Numbered from the stretch's first letter, positions 1 through 10,213 are shown. The stretch: 35,693 nucleotides of DNA from an uncultured Clostridia bacterium (GCA_947625125.1 CANQNF010000028.1:1-35693), one strand, 5' to 3'. Notes: generated by a model not told the origin, from the sequence alone. A program made the numbers and translations.

Positions 1-3000
1 GAGAACGGCATCGCCATGAATGACTACTTTGTGCGGCACCCGGAGATGATCGTGGGAAAAATGGAGATGGTGTCCGGACCTTATGGCATGGAAAGCACCT
101 GCCAGCCTGATGTCACAAGACCCTTTGCAGAGCAGCTTGCAGAAGCCATAAGCCATATTGAGGGGGAATTTGAGGAAGCGGAGCTTGATGACCTTGCCGA
201 TGACCTTGCAGACCAGACCATTCCGGCAGACCCGGACGTGAAGAATTACAGCTATGCAATTGTGGACGATCAGGTGTATTACCGGGAAAACTCCGTCATG
301 AAGCCTGTGGATATGAAAGACTCCATGCTGGAGCGCATAAAAGGAATGGTAGGAATAAGGAACTGCACACAGGAACTGATCAACGTGCAGCTTCAGGAAT
401 ATCCGGATACCGTCATTAAAGAGAAACAGGCAGAATTAAACTCGCTGTATGATGCTTTCTCTAAAAAGTATGGACTTATTAACTCACAGACCAATAAAAG
501 GGCGTTCAATCAGGATGCAAGCTACTGTCTGCTCTGTTCACTGGAGAAGATGGACGAGGAAGGGAACTTCATCGGCAAGGCGGATATGTTCACAAAGCGC
601 ACGATCAAGAAAGCGGAGGTTGTTACAAGCGTTGACACGGCAACGGAAGCCCTTGCAGTGTCGCTGTCGGAAAAGGCAAGGGTTGACCTTGACTATATGG
701 CGGAGCTGTCCGGGAAAGATGCTGACACGATAAAAGAGGAACTGACCGGGGTGATCTTCCAGAACCCCGTGACGGACAGATGGGAAACAGCGGACGAGTA
801 TCTGAGCGGCAACGTGAGGGATAAGCTGGAAACAGCGAAAGCCTATGCGGAGAACCACCCGGAATATGCCGTGAACGTGCAGGCGCTCACGCAGGTGCAG
901 CCAAAAGAGCTGGATGCAAGTGAGATTGAAGTCCGCATCGGCGCAACATGGATCGACCAGAAGTATATCGAGGACTTCATGCGTGATACCTTTGAAACGC
1001 CGCAGCATTTACTGGACAGGAACATCATGGGCATACAGTTCTCGGACGTGACGGGACAGTGGAATGTGAAAGGCAAAAATGCGGACTATGGCAATACGCT
1101 GGTCAACATGACTTACGGCACAAGCCGCAGGAACGCCTACCAGATCCTGGAGGATTCCCTGAACCTGAAAGACAGCCGGGTATATGACACCATTGAGGAA
1201 GATGGGAAGGAAAAGCGGGTACTCAATAAAAAGGAAACCACCCTTGCTGCGCAGAAGCAGGACACCATAAGGGAAGCCTTTAAGGACTGGATCTTCCGTG
1301 ACCCGGACAGGCGGCAGGACTTGGTGGAAAAATACAATAAGCTGTTCAATTCCACCAGACCGAGGGAATATGACGGCTCGCATCTGAAATTCCCCGGAAT
1401 GACGCCGGACATTGAATTAAAGCCGCACCAGAAAAATGCGGTAGCCCATGTCTTATACGGGGACAATACTCTGCTGGCGCACTGTGTCGGTGCGGGCAAG
1501 ACCTTTGAGATGACAGCGGCGGCGATGGAGAGCAAGCGGTTAGGCTTATGCCAGAAAAGCCTGTTTGTTGTGCCGAACCACCTGACGGAGCAGTGGGCAA
1601 GTGATTTCCTGCGGCTCTATCCCGGCGCAAATATCCTTGCGGCAACGAAAAAGGACTTTGAGCCTGCCAACCGGAAGAAATTCTGTTCAAGGATAGCGAC
1701 GGGCGATTATGATGCAGTCATCATCGGGCATAGTCAATTCGAGAAGATCCCGCTGTCACAGGAAAGGCAGGCGGCGATCATTGAACGCCAGATAGACGAG
1801 ATTGAAACAGCAATCGCTATGGCGAAAGCCGACAACGGAGAGAGGTACACCATCAAGCAGATGGAAAAGACGAAAAAATCACTCACGGCAAGGCTTGACA
1901 AGCTGAACGACACTTCAAGGAAAGACAACGTGGTGACCTTTGAGCAGTTAGGCGTTGACAGGCTGTTTGTGGACGAGTCGCACAATTACAAGAACCTCTT
2001 TTTATACACAAAGATGCGCAATGTGGCGGGCATTGCACAGACGGAGGCGCAGAAGTCCTCAGATATGTTTGCCAAGTGCCAGTACCTTGACGAGATAACG
2101 GGCGGCAAAGGGGTCACTTTTGCGACAGGAACGCCGATAAGCAACAGCATGACGGAGCTTTATACCAATATGCGCTACCTCCAGTACGGGACGCTGCAGA
2201 AGTTAGGATTAGGGCATTTCGACAGCTGGGCGGCATCCTTTGGGGAAACGCAGACAGCGATAGAATTAGCCCCGGAGGGTACGGGATACCGGGCAAAGAC
2301 AAGGTTTGCGAAGTTCTTCAACCTGCCGGAGCTGATCGCATTATTCAAGGAGAGCGCCGACATCCAGACGCCGGATATGCTGAAACTGCCCGTGCCGGAA
2401 GCGGAGTATGAAAATGTGGTACTGAAACCGAGCGGGTATCAGCAGGATATGGTAGCGTCACTGGCGGAACGTGCGGAAGCTGTCCGTGACAGGAGAGTGG
2501 ACGCAGCGGTTGATAATATGCTGAAAATCACAAATGATGGAAGAAAACTGGCATTAGACCAGCGGCTCATCAACGATATGCTGCCGGATGATGAAAATTC
2601 AAAAGCGAGTACCTGCGTGGAAAAGGCATTTGAGATTTGGGAGCAGACAAAAGGGCAGAAATCGGCACAGTTAATCTTTTGTGATTTGTCCACACCCAAA
2701 AATGACGGGACATTCAATGTCTATGAGGACATCAAAAACAAGTTGGTGGAGAAGGGAGTGCCGGAGAATGAGATAGCGTTTATCCATAGTGCGAATACGG
2801 ACACAAGAAAAGCGGAGCTGTTTGCAAAGGTAAGAAGCGGGCAGGTTCGTTTTTTATTGGGTTCCACGCAGAAAATGGGAGCCGGAACCAACGTGCAGGA
2901 CAGGCTGATTGCATTACACCACCTTGACGTGCCTTGGCGTCCTTCCGACATCGAACAGCAGGAGGGGCGTATTTTAAGGCAGGGCAACATCAATCCGAAA

Positions 3001-4107
3001 GTAAAGATCTTCCGGTACGTAACCGAAAATACGTTCGACAGCTACTCATGGCAGGTGATTGAGAACAAGCAGAAATTTATCAGCCAGATCATGACGAGCA
3101 AATCCCCTGTGCGGAGCTGCGAGGACGTGGACGAAGCGGCTCTCACTTATGCGGAGGTCAAGGCTCTGGCAACGGGCAATCCCTATATAAAAGAAAAAAT
3201 GGATCTCGACATCCAGGTATCCAAGTTAAAGCTCATGAAGGCGAACCACACAAGCCAGAAATACCGCCTTGAGGACAATATCGCAAAGCATTACCCACAG
3301 CAGATAGCCATCCTGAAGGAGAGGATCAGCGGCATGGAGGCTGACATTCAGACAGCAAAGGCAAACCTCCAGCGGACGGGTACGTCCGTTGCAGACAAGG
3401 AGCAGTTCCTTATGAAAGTCGGGGATAAGCCTTATACGGACAAAAAAGAAGCCGGAACCGCACTGGTGGAGATGTGCAGGGAGATGAAAACCGTCAATGT
3501 GCCTGCCACGGTCGGGGAATATGCCGGGTTTCAGATGGCGGTGTCCTTTGATTCTTTTAACCACAAATTTGTGATGAACCTAAAAGGGCAGCTTTCCCAT
3601 AACCTTGAGATCGGATCTGACCCGCTCGGCAACATTGCCCGCATCAACCACGCTTTGGAATCCATGCCGAAACAGCTTGCCGAAGCGCAGACCAAACTGG
3701 AAAACGTGGAGCATCAGCTTGAAACCGCAAAAACGGAGGTAAACAAGCCTTTCGCACAGGAAGCGGAGCTTGCACAGAAGCAGGAACGCCTTGCCGCATT
3801 AAATGCCCTGCTGAATATGGACGAAAAGGGCGGTGAAGCGCTCGGAATGGACGATGAGCCGGAAAACATTCCTGAACAGCCGGAAAATGCTGCGGATGCG
3901 CCGACACCATATCCGGGGGAAAATGCGGGATGGGCGCCTATGGCTGGCGGCAGAAGCCCGCAGGCAATGAGAGCTGCGGCAGGAATGGCTGACAAGCCTG
4001 CACCGAGGGCATCGCTCCGGGAAAAACTGGAAGCGTTCAAAACGCAGGCAGCCGGGACGCAGAAACAGGCGGAAACAAAAGAAAAACGGAAAGAGGTGGA
4101 CATATAA
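1..4107 (+). CDS. ICE methylase/helicase mega-protein, SNF2-type helicase part (5' partial)
   Basis: The reading frame is open from the first base, so the gene starts left of the window and about 1368 residues of its C-terminal part are visible. The first visible residues, around HPEMIVGK and FGMEST-like YGMEST, resemble the segment that follows the N6-adenine methylase part of the very large methylase/helicase proteins of Tn1549-like ICEs. A superfamily 2 helicase follows: Walker A GAGKT near visible residue 497, Walker B DESH about 160 residues later, and a C-terminal lobe with QQEGRILRQG (motif VI). The last 250 residues are coiled-coil-like and end in a Pro/Ala-rich tail. Such proteins are thought to act on the element's own DNA during transfer, by protecting or remodelling it; that role is inferred. 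The stop at 4105 is followed by a separately promoted two-gene insert before the next backbone gene. Confidence 0.9.
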   Translation, partial: ENGIAMNDYFVRHPEMIVGKMEMVSGPYGMESTCQPDVTRPFAEQLAEAISHIEGEFEEAELDDLADDLADQTIPADPDVKNYSYAIVDDQVYYRENSVMKPVDMKDSMLERIKGMVGIRNCTQELINVQLQEYPDTVIKEKQAELNSLYDAFSKKYGLINSQTNKRAFNQDASYCLLCSLEKMDEEGNFIGKADMFTKRTIKKAEVVTSVDTATEALAVSLSEKARVDLDYMAELSGKDADTIKEELTGVIFQNPVTDRWETADEYLSGNVRDKLETAKAYAENHPEYAVNVQALTQVQPKELDASEIEVRIGATWIDQKYIEDFMRDTFETPQHLLDRNIMGIQFSDVTGQWNVKGKNADYGNTLVNMTYGTSRRNAYQILEDSLNLKDSRVYDTIEEDGKEKRVLNKKETTLAAQKQDTIREAFKDWIFRDPDRRQDLVEKYNKLFNSTRPREYDGSHLKFPGMTPDIELKPHQKNAVAHVLYGDNTLLAHCVGAGKTFEMTAAAMESKRLGLCQKSLFVVPNHLTEQWASDFLRLYPGANILAATKKDFEPANRKKFCSRIATGDYDAVIIGHSQFEKIPLSQERQAAIIERQIDEIETAIAMAKADNGERYTIKQMEKTKKSLTARLDKLNDTSRKDNVVTFEQLGVDRLFVDESHNYKNLFLYTKMRNVAGIAQTEAQKSSDMFAKCQYLDEITGGKGVTFATGTPISNSMTELYTNMRYLQYGTLQKLGLGHFDSWAASFGETQTAIELAPEGTGYRAKTRFAKFFNLPELIALFKESADIQTPDMLKLPVPEAEYENVVLKPSGYQQDMVASLAERAEAVRDRRVDAAVDNMLKITNDGRKLALDQRLINDMLPDDENSKASTCVEKAFEIWEQTKGQKSAQLIFCDLSTPKNDGTFNVYEDIKNKLVEKGVPENEIAFIHSANTDTRKAELFAKVRSGQVRFLLGSTQKMGAGTNVQDRLIALHHLDVPWRPSDIEQQEGRILRQGNINPKVKIFRYVTENTFDSYSWQVIENKQKFISQIMTSKSPVRSCEDVDEAALTYAEVKALATGNPYIKEKMDLDIQVSKLKLMKANHTSQKYRLEDNIAKHYPQQIAILKERISGMEADIQTAKANLQRTGTSVADKEQFLMKVGDKPYTDKKEAGTALVEMCREMKTVNVPATVGEYAGFQMAVSFDSFNHKFVMNLKGQLSHNLEIGSDPLGNIARINHALESMPKQLAEAQTKLENVEHQLETAKTEVNKPFAQEAELAQKQERLAALNALLNMDEKGGEALGMDDEPENIPEQPENAADAPTPYPGENAGWAPMAGGRSPQAMRAAAGMADKPAPRASLREKLEAFKTQAAGTQKQAETKEKRKEVDI

Positions 4108-4124
4108 AATTCATAAAAAATTTA

Positions 4125-4153
4125 TTGCAAAAGCAGCGGAAACATCATAAAAT
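4125..4153 (+). promoter_or_regulatory. Candidate sigma-A promoter of the small gene/GNAT pair
   Basis: TTGCAA (4125-4130) and TAAAAT (4148-4153) are separated by 17 bp, about 90 bp ahead of the small gene at 4244. Both boxes differ from consensus, so the call rests on spacing and position. It would let the pair be expressed independently of the upstream helicase gene. Confidence 0.45.
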
Positions 4154-4243
4154 ATAGTTAGGAAGGTCTGAGTGAACAAACAGTTTTAACTCTTGGAATA
4201 ACTGTATTTAGAATGAGCCATACTGACAAAGGAGGTGTTTCTT

Positions 4244-4438
4244 ATGGCAACTTCAAGCATCACGAAAAATTTTGTTATATCAGGTCAGAGGCAGGTTGAG
4301 ATGTTTGCCGATGCAATAGAAGCGTCTGCCAATGATCAGACTCCTCCTATAAAAGTCAATGCAACTTTTTTGACAGACCCAAAGGATATAGCAGAATTTA
4401 TGGAAAAAAGGAAGAAAACGAATGCAGGAAGTAAGTAA
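4244..4438 (+). CDS. Small acidic protein, possible antitoxin partner of the GNAT
   Basis: This is a 64-residue protein beginning MATSSITKNF. The ATG at 4244 is chosen because AAAGGAGG (4228-4235) lies 8 bp ahead; a GTG at 4235 overlaps that site and is unlikely. The protein has no membrane segment and ends in a lysine-rich tail. Its gene overlaps the following GNAT gene by 17 bp, which implies translational coupling. Small proteins of this N-terminal type are common in Firmicutes next to GNAT genes. I infer an antitoxin or chaperone-like partner from the arrangement; nothing in the sequence proves it. Confidence 0.6.
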   Translation: MATSSITKNFVISGQRQVEMFADAIEASANDQTPPIKVNATFLTDPKDIAEFMEKRKKTNAGSK

Positions 4439-5036
4439 ATACATTGTTTTCAACATTCGTGAGTATTTAAATGGACAAAATGACGAACTCGGAGAGGACG
4501 ATTTACTTCAGGTTCTTTCCGAGTTTTCATGTGAAAAAAATAAGGATGTTGAAAAATTTGCAAAGGAGCGGTCAATCGAGTTTGCCAAAAAACAACAGTC
4601 CGTTACCTATCTTGTATTTTCATCGGAAGATGCAGAGCTGGTCGGGTATTTTGCCATTACCATAAAGCCAATAACGGTAAATGCAGAGCCATTCAGCAAT
4701 ACGGCAAAGAGAAAACTTGACAGGGTAAGCGAATTGAATGAGCAGAACCATACATATAATCTGGCGGCGTATCTGATTGCACAGCTTGGTAAAAATTACC
4801 ATAATGGTGCAAATGAGCGCATTACCGGGGAGGAACTGCTTGGGCTGGCAATCAAACAAATACAGCATCTTCAATATTTAGCCGGGGGAATGGTTGTGTT
4901 TTTGGAAACATCGAACGAGGAAAAGCTGTTGTCATTTTACCAAAGCAAAGGTTTTCAGCAGTTTGACAGCAGGCTATCGGAAACAGTGGGGCGTGAGCCT
5001 CATGAGCTGATTCAGCTTTTGAAAATTTTAAAGTAA
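4422..5036 (+). CDS. GNAT-type acetyltransferase, possible toxin of a two-gene module
   Basis: The 204-residue protein has a C-terminal part typical of GNAT folds: a hydrophobic strand VVFLETSNE and then the helix-strand motif FYQSKGFQQF near residues 175-185, the usual end of the acetyl-CoA site. The middle (YLIAQLGKNYHNG) fits the acetyl-CoA-binding helix region. The start ATG at 4422 lies inside the upstream gene. With its own promoter and a terminator directly downstream, the pair forms a compact cassette between two conserved ICE transfer genes. GNAT toxins that acetylate aminoacyl-tRNA are known from toxin-antitoxin systems, but the substrate here cannot be read, and a plain metabolite acetyltransferase remains possible. 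Confidence 0.65.
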   Translation: MQEVSKYIVFNIREYLNGQNDELGEDDLLQVLSEFSCEKNKDVEKFAKERSIEFAKKQQSVTYLVFSSEDAELVGYFAITIKPITVNAEPFSNTAKRKLDRVSELNEQNHTYNLAAYLIAQLGKNYHNGANERITGEELLGLAIKQIQHLQYLAGGMVVFLETSNEEKLLSFYQSKGFQQFDSRLSETVGREPHELIQLLKILK

Positions 5037-5045
5037 CATATTGAC

Positions 5046-5093
5046 AGGTGTATGGACAGTGTTGTTATAGCAATCCATGCACCTTTTTATTTT
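5046..5093 (+). terminator. Rho-independent terminator after the GNAT gene
   Basis: AGGTGTATGGA (5046-5056) pairs with TCCATGCACCT (5074-5084), with one G-U pair, and is followed by TTTTATTTT. It lies 10 bp after the GNAT stop and closes the cassette. Confidence 0.85.
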
Positions 5094-5160
5094 AGAAAAT
5101 ACCGTCTTGTAAGTATTCAGGGCGGTATTTTTGCGTGGAAAAAGAAAGGAAAATCAAAAT

Positions 5161-8100
5161 ATGGCAGACATAAAAACAGAAAAGCAGAAAGTCAAGGAGA
5201 TCACGGACAGGCTGGAGGATGGCTTAAAAGAGCTTTTTGAAAGCGAGAAATATAAAAGCTATCTTTCCACCATGTCCAAATTCCACAATTACAGCTTTAA
5301 CAACACGCTCCTGATCGCCATGCAGAAGCCGGAGGCGAGTCTGGTCGCAGGGTTTAGGGCATGGCAGACAAATTTCAACCGCCATGTGAAAAAAGGGGAA
5401 AAGGGCATCCGCATCCTTGCCCCTGCCCCGTACAAGGTAAAAGAGGAACGGGAGAAGTTAGACCCCGTGACAGGGGAAGTCATGCTCGATGAGAACGGTA
5501 TGCCGCAGAAAGAGGAAGTCGAGGTAAAAATCCCCGCTTTCCGTGCGGTGTCCGTCTTTGACATTTTACAGACGGACGGAGAGCCGATCCCGGAACTGGA
5601 GGCGGAGGAGCTTCTGTCCACGGTAGAGGGCTATGAGGACTTTATCAGGGCAGTCACCTTTGTTGCCCCTGTCCCAATCGGCTTTGAGGACATTCCCGGC
5701 GATTCCAAGGGGTATTTTAACACAGCGGAAAACCGGATTGCGGTGCAGGAGGGCATGAGCGAGAGCCAGACCTTAAAGACAATGGTGCATGAGGTGGCAC
5801 ATTCCATGCTGCACAGTAAGGAAGTCAACAAGGATATTCCTGCCCCGGCAAAGGACAGGAACACCAAAGAGGTGGAAGCCGAGAGCATCGCCTATACGGT
5901 GTGCCAGCACTTCGGCATAGACACATCGGACTATTCCTTCGGGTACATTGCCGGGTGGAGCAGCGGGAAAGACATGAAAGAGCTGAAATCTTCCCTCGAC
6001 ACGATCCGCAGGACTGCATCGGAGCTTATCACGGGCATAGAGGGGCAGCTTCAGGAATTGCAGCGTGACCGTGCGCTGATGCAGGAAATGTCCATAAATG
6101 GACAGGCAAAGGAGAGCCTTCTGCTGGTACAGAACAGCGACCTGTCAGAGTACAGCCTTTTGAGCGTCAGGGGGATGGATGCGGCGGAGATTATGGAAGC
6201 CCTGTCTGCCATGAATGACGATGACAGGCTGAGCATTGCCGCATATCTGGAGAGCAGGGGCGCATGGACTGCGGAGATTGCCAATGAGGAAACAAAGGAA
6301 TTTGGGGAGTACCGCCTTGATGTCCGGTACAACACCGATACAAACGAGATCACTGACCTAAAGGCAGAAATGGCATGGAACGGGAGGGCAAAAGAGCCTA
6401 TTGAGGCAGATGATGTGATTCTCAAAATCACACATTCAGACGGTTTTGAGGTAGAGCGCATTACCAACAGGACACCGGAGGAAGTGCAGGAGATCATGGC
6501 TGCGCTCACCAAGCTGGAGAATAAGGACAGAAAAAGTATCCGTGACTGTCTGGAAAGCAGCGGTGCTGACTATATCCCTATCATTGTGGAGGGCGGCAGA
6601 AATTCCGAAACGCCGCAGTTTAATGACTTTGAGATTGACCTGAATAAAAGAGAGGCAATAATGATGCACCACCTTTCCCCGGCAAAGCAGGCGGAGGGCA
6701 TCATCAACCGCTTGGAATTTGCCAAGACCGCCTTTTCCGATGATGAGCGCAGCCTGATCATAAATTATGCCTGCAAGCTGAATGACATGGAAAAGACGAG
6801 GGAGCTTGCGGAGCATATCTATTATGAGGAAACGGAAGGCAGTCAGGGGGCTGCCCTTGCAGTCATTGACGCACAGGCGGAGATTGATGCGCTTCCGGAC
6901 CCGATAATCGGCTTGTCGGAAATGGAGGAATACGGATACACATGGAATGGGATGCTGCCATTGACAGAGGAGAAGGCACTGGAGCTTTTTGACCATGACC
7001 TGCCCGTGTATCTGCTCTATGAGGACGGTTCGGAAACGACAGCAGAGGACAGGAAGCAGATCATGGAACATGAGGGCATCTTCGGCATAGAAAAAGGCGA
7101 TTGGGAGAATGAAAGAAATCTGCGGGCTATGCAGGGGGAACTTGAAGAAAGCGGCGCAAACAGGGAAACGCAGCTTTTATATGGAAGCTCTGACAAGTAT
7201 GGCATCTATCAGCTAAAGGACAATCCGGAACTGGATCAGTTCCGTTTTGAGGGTACGGAAGCCTTAAAGCGTATGGGTATCACAAAATATAATTTTGATG
7301 CCATTAAACCGGAGAACTACAACCTGATTTATGTGGGCGGGCTTTCGGAGCTGCAAAGACGTTCACAGGGGGAAACATTAGAGGCGGTTTATGAGAAATT
7401 CAACATAGACCACCCGGAGGACTTCAAAGGTCATTCCCTTTCTGTCAGCGATATAGTGGTGCTGCATGAGAACGGGGAGAACAGCGCACACTTTGTAGAT
7501 TCTTTCGGTTTTACCGGGCTTCCTGATTTTATGCGTGAGCTGGAGGGAGTAAAAGAGCAGGAGGAGGAACTGGACACTTCCGGACATGATGTCAATCATT
7601 CAGCGGAGCAGAATGCTTTGAAGTCCGACACAGAGAAGCAAAAAGCACAGGAAGCGCTGCAGGAGTCGGAACAGGCAGGGGCGGAAAAATATCCAGCTGT
7701 TTACCGTGAGTCTTTGAATTATGCAATGGAGCATGGGGAAGCGGACAATTACCTTGAAACCCGCAGACTTGACAGGGAATGTAAAGGAGCGATTGAGGAA
7801 ACAATCCGGCAGAATTTTGACGGTATGCACTTAAATGATGATATTGTGAAGCCTTTGGCGGAGCGGTACGGTTCGGAGCGCATCGCATTTGTCCTTGCCA
7901 ATACGATCCGGCAGGAATCCTGGGACGGGCGTTTTTCAAGAGATAACAAAGCATGGGCATCAGAATTTTCCATTCCTGAAAATATCGTGCGTGGGATGGA
8001 CATGAACAGTGACCTGGTCGTGAGTAGCCACCCGGCGGTCTTGGACGGTTTTATTGATATGTTCCGCAGTGAAGTCTTGGAACAGGAAAAAGAATTGTCC

Positions 8101-10209
8101 ACCGGACAGGAAAAAGTGACTTCTGGACACAATGTCAATCAATCTGCAAAGCAGAATGATTTGAAGTCGGAAGCAGAACAGCCAGAAACGGAACAGCCGG
8201 AACGGAATGAGCCGGAGAAGCTGTCTGAAACACCGGAATTAGGGGATATGGATGATGAGGAGGAGATCATTGACCTCGGAGATGACAGGGAACAGGTGCT
8301 TGCGGATATGAAGAAAACTCTGGAGAGCGGGCAGGAAACGGAGCTTGCCTTTTCCATTGCTGACCGTTTCATCAGCATACAGGAGGTTGAGGGCGGCTAT
8401 GATTATTCCATTATGGGAGCTGGCTATAAGGAGATAGACGGAGGGGTGTATGACAATCCGGATGTGAATATCAGGGAAGCGTTAAAGGACATAGTGGATG
8501 ATCTGAAATCAGAGCCAGACCATAACGGGGCAAAAGGCAATATCGGAGAAGATGATGAGCTGATACCGATTGATTATGATGAGCTGATGGAAAAGGTTGA
8601 AAGTGCCAGCCGCATCGAACCGCCGAGCAGCGTGGTAGCCGATTTTAAGGCAAAGACCGATGAATTATTCCATGGCATAAGCGAGATGAACCCGGCAGAG
8701 ATTGAAGAAACCGTAAAATGCCATGTGCAGGCGATATTGGACGAAACCGGGATTGATGCCGTTATCGTGGATGCTGCCGTGGCGGGGAGCAGGTGCAGAG
8801 GATTGGAACGGGACGGATCAGACCTCGATGTGGTGGTGGAGCTGTCCACGAATGAGCGTGAGGATGTGCTTTTTGATACATTCAATGAGGACGGGCTGCA
8901 TATCGGTGGCGTAAAGGTTGACATCAATCCGATCACTGCCCAGCGCACAGGCACTCTTGAAAGCTATCTGCCACAGGTGGAGGATTACCTTGCAGGTGTC
9001 AGGGAAGCAAGGGAAAAAGAACCGATAAGCATTTTTAATATCCGTATGAATGATGAAGAACGGTGGTTCAAGAACACCAGCGGGCTTGATGCGGAGGGGC
9101 TGTGCAAAGCTTATGCGGAATGTGACAAGCCATTTGTGGAAATGGGGAAATACGGGGAACGGATAGAAGCGGCAGACCATGCCTATATCGAGCAGGGGGA
9201 AAGGCTGGACTTCTCCATAGAGTTCAATGATGAAACTGACCAGATTACAATATTTGACGGTGAAAACTTTGAACATAAAGGGCTGCAAACATCCTTATTC
9301 CCGGAACAGGCTGAAACGGAAGTGACGCTGACTGTGGCAGAGTGCGGCGAATTTCACAATCTCGGTGAGTTTTATGAGAATATCCCAACGGTGGAGGAGG
9401 CAATCGCAATCTGGAAGCAGATACCGCCGGAGCGCATGAACGGCATCCCCGCCATCGGCATCAATGTCCACAGACCGGGTGAAGAAAGTTATATGGATGA
9501 TGAAATTGACCTGTTATACGGAAGCCGCATTGACTTGGAGATACTGGAGCATTGTCCGGGCATTACCAGTGAGCCGAAAGCAATGGAAGCCATTGCGGAG
9601 CTTGTGGCTAAGGCTCTGCCTTTGATGCCGGAGATGGAGATAGACGGCAATATGAGTGAGGAAATGGAAGCAAAGGTATGGGAGAAGCGTATGCCCGATC
9701 TGACGCCTGCAGAACAGCTTGCAGTGGAAATTGACCGCTTTGCATATGATTATGATACCGCCCTTTACCATGACAGCAACCAGAACATGACAGAGAATGT
9801 ATCAGAGATTGCGGAAGCCTTAAAGCAGAGGGATACCCACGACATCGCAATGTGGCTTGCCGATGTGGTTACAGAGGGGACGGAACCGGAAGAAGAAAAG
9901 AGGGCTAAGGAGCTGCTTGAAAAGCTGGCAGAGTACAAGCCCCTTGCCAAGATTGAGGAAAATGCCATAAATGGCATGGAAGAACAGAATTACAATATGG
10001 TCGATAATGTGCAAGGAACTGGCTACAGTTCCTTTAATAACGGTACAGGGGTAAAGGTTCAGAAGAAAGAAAACAAAAAAGAGCAGGAGCGTCCTGCAGC
10101 AAGGATTTCCTTAAAAGCCCGCCTTGCAGAGAAAAAGGTGCTTGTTTCCGATCAGGGCAAAGACCGAAAAGCACAGGGAAATAATAAAAATAACCAGAGG
10201 GAGATGTAA
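5161..10209 (+). CDS. ArdC-type polyvalent ICE protein (ssDNA-binding, metallopeptidase, YodL, DUF3849, nucleotidyltransferase domains)
   Basis: The ATG at 5161 follows AGAAAGGAAAA, giving 1682 residues; an upstream in-frame TTG at 5131 lacks a site. Domains in order: an ArdC N-terminal ssDNA-binding domain (about 20-120, with YSFNNTLLI and KKGEKGIRILAP); a zinc metallopeptidase part with HEVAH (H210, E211, H214) and a downstream EVEAESIAY; a YodL-like domain (about 670-795, GHSLSVSDIVVLHENG); a DUF3849-like domain (about 840-970); a nucleotidyltransferase-fold motif GSRCRG...SDLDVVV (about 1207-1228); and another polyvalent-type domain (about 1385-1480). Two linkers are near-duplicates. Such multi-domain proteins are known from ICEs and phages and are thought to enter the recipient with the DNA and blunt its defences; that role is inferred. 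The C-terminus is Lys/Arg-rich. Confidence 0.88.
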   Translation: MADIKTEKQKVKEITDRLEDGLKELFESEKYKSYLSTMSKFHNYSFNNTLLIAMQKPEASLVAGFRAWQTNFNRHVKKGEKGIRILAPAPYKVKEEREKLDPVTGEVMLDENGMPQKEEVEVKIPAFRAVSVFDILQTDGEPIPELEAEELLSTVEGYEDFIRAVTFVAPVPIGFEDIPGDSKGYFNTAENRIAVQEGMSESQTLKTMVHEVAHSMLHSKEVNKDIPAPAKDRNTKEVEAESIAYTVCQHFGIDTSDYSFGYIAGWSSGKDMKELKSSLDTIRRTASELITGIEGQLQELQRDRALMQEMSINGQAKESLLLVQNSDLSEYSLLSVRGMDAAEIMEALSAMNDDDRLSIAAYLESRGAWTAEIANEETKEFGEYRLDVRYNTDTNEITDLKAEMAWNGRAKEPIEADDVILKITHSDGFEVERITNRTPEEVQEIMAALTKLENKDRKSIRDCLESSGADYIPIIVEGGRNSETPQFNDFEIDLNKREAIMMHHLSPAKQAEGIINRLEFAKTAFSDDERSLIINYACKLNDMEKTRELAEHIYYEETEGSQGAALAVIDAQAEIDALPDPIIGLSEMEEYGYTWNGMLPLTEEKALELFDHDLPVYLLYEDGSETTAEDRKQIMEHEGIFGIEKGDWENERNLRAMQGELEESGANRETQLLYGSSDKYGIYQLKDNPELDQFRFEGTEALKRMGITKYNFDAIKPENYNLIYVGGLSELQRRSQGETLEAVYEKFNIDHPEDFKGHSLSVSDIVVLHENGENSAHFVDSFGFTGLPDFMRELEGVKEQEEELDTSGHDVNHSAEQNALKSDTEKQKAQEALQESEQAGAEKYPAVYRESLNYAMEHGEADNYLETRRLDRECKGAIEETIRQNFDGMHLNDDIVKPLAERYGSERIAFVLANTIRQESWDGRFSRDNKAWASEFSIPENIVRGMDMNSDLVVSSHPAVLDGFIDMFRSEVLEQEKELSTGQEKVTSGHNVNQSAKQNDLKSEAEQPETEQPERNEPEKLSETPELGDMDDEEEIIDLGDDREQVLADMKKTLESGQETELAFSIADRFISIQEVEGGYDYSIMGAGYKEIDGGVYDNPDVNIREALKDIVDDLKSEPDHNGAKGNIGEDDELIPIDYDELMEKVESASRIEPPSSVVADFKAKTDELFHGISEMNPAEIEETVKCHVQAILDETGIDAVIVDAAVAGSRCRGLERDGSDLDVVVELSTNEREDVLFDTFNEDGLHIGGVKVDINPITAQRTGTLESYLPQVEDYLAGVREAREKEPISIFNIRMNDEERWFKNTSGLDAEGLCKAYAECDKPFVEMGKYGERIEAADHAYIEQGERLDFSIEFNDETDQITIFDGENFEHKGLQTSLFPEQAETEVTLTVAECGEFHNLGEFYENIPTVEEAIAIWKQIPPERMNGIPAIGINVHRPGEESYMDDEIDLLYGSRIDLEILEHCPGITSEPKAMEAIAELVAKALPLMPEMEIDGNMSEEMEAKVWEKRMPDLTPAEQLAVEIDRFAYDYDTALYHDSNQNMTENVSEIAEALKQRDTHDIAMWLADVVTEGTEPEEEKRAKELLEKLAEYKPLAKIEENAINGMEEQNYNMVDNVQGTGYSSFNNGTGVKVQKKENKKEQERPAARISLKARLAEKKVLVSDQGKDRKAQGNNKNNQREM

Positions 10210-10213
10210 AAGC

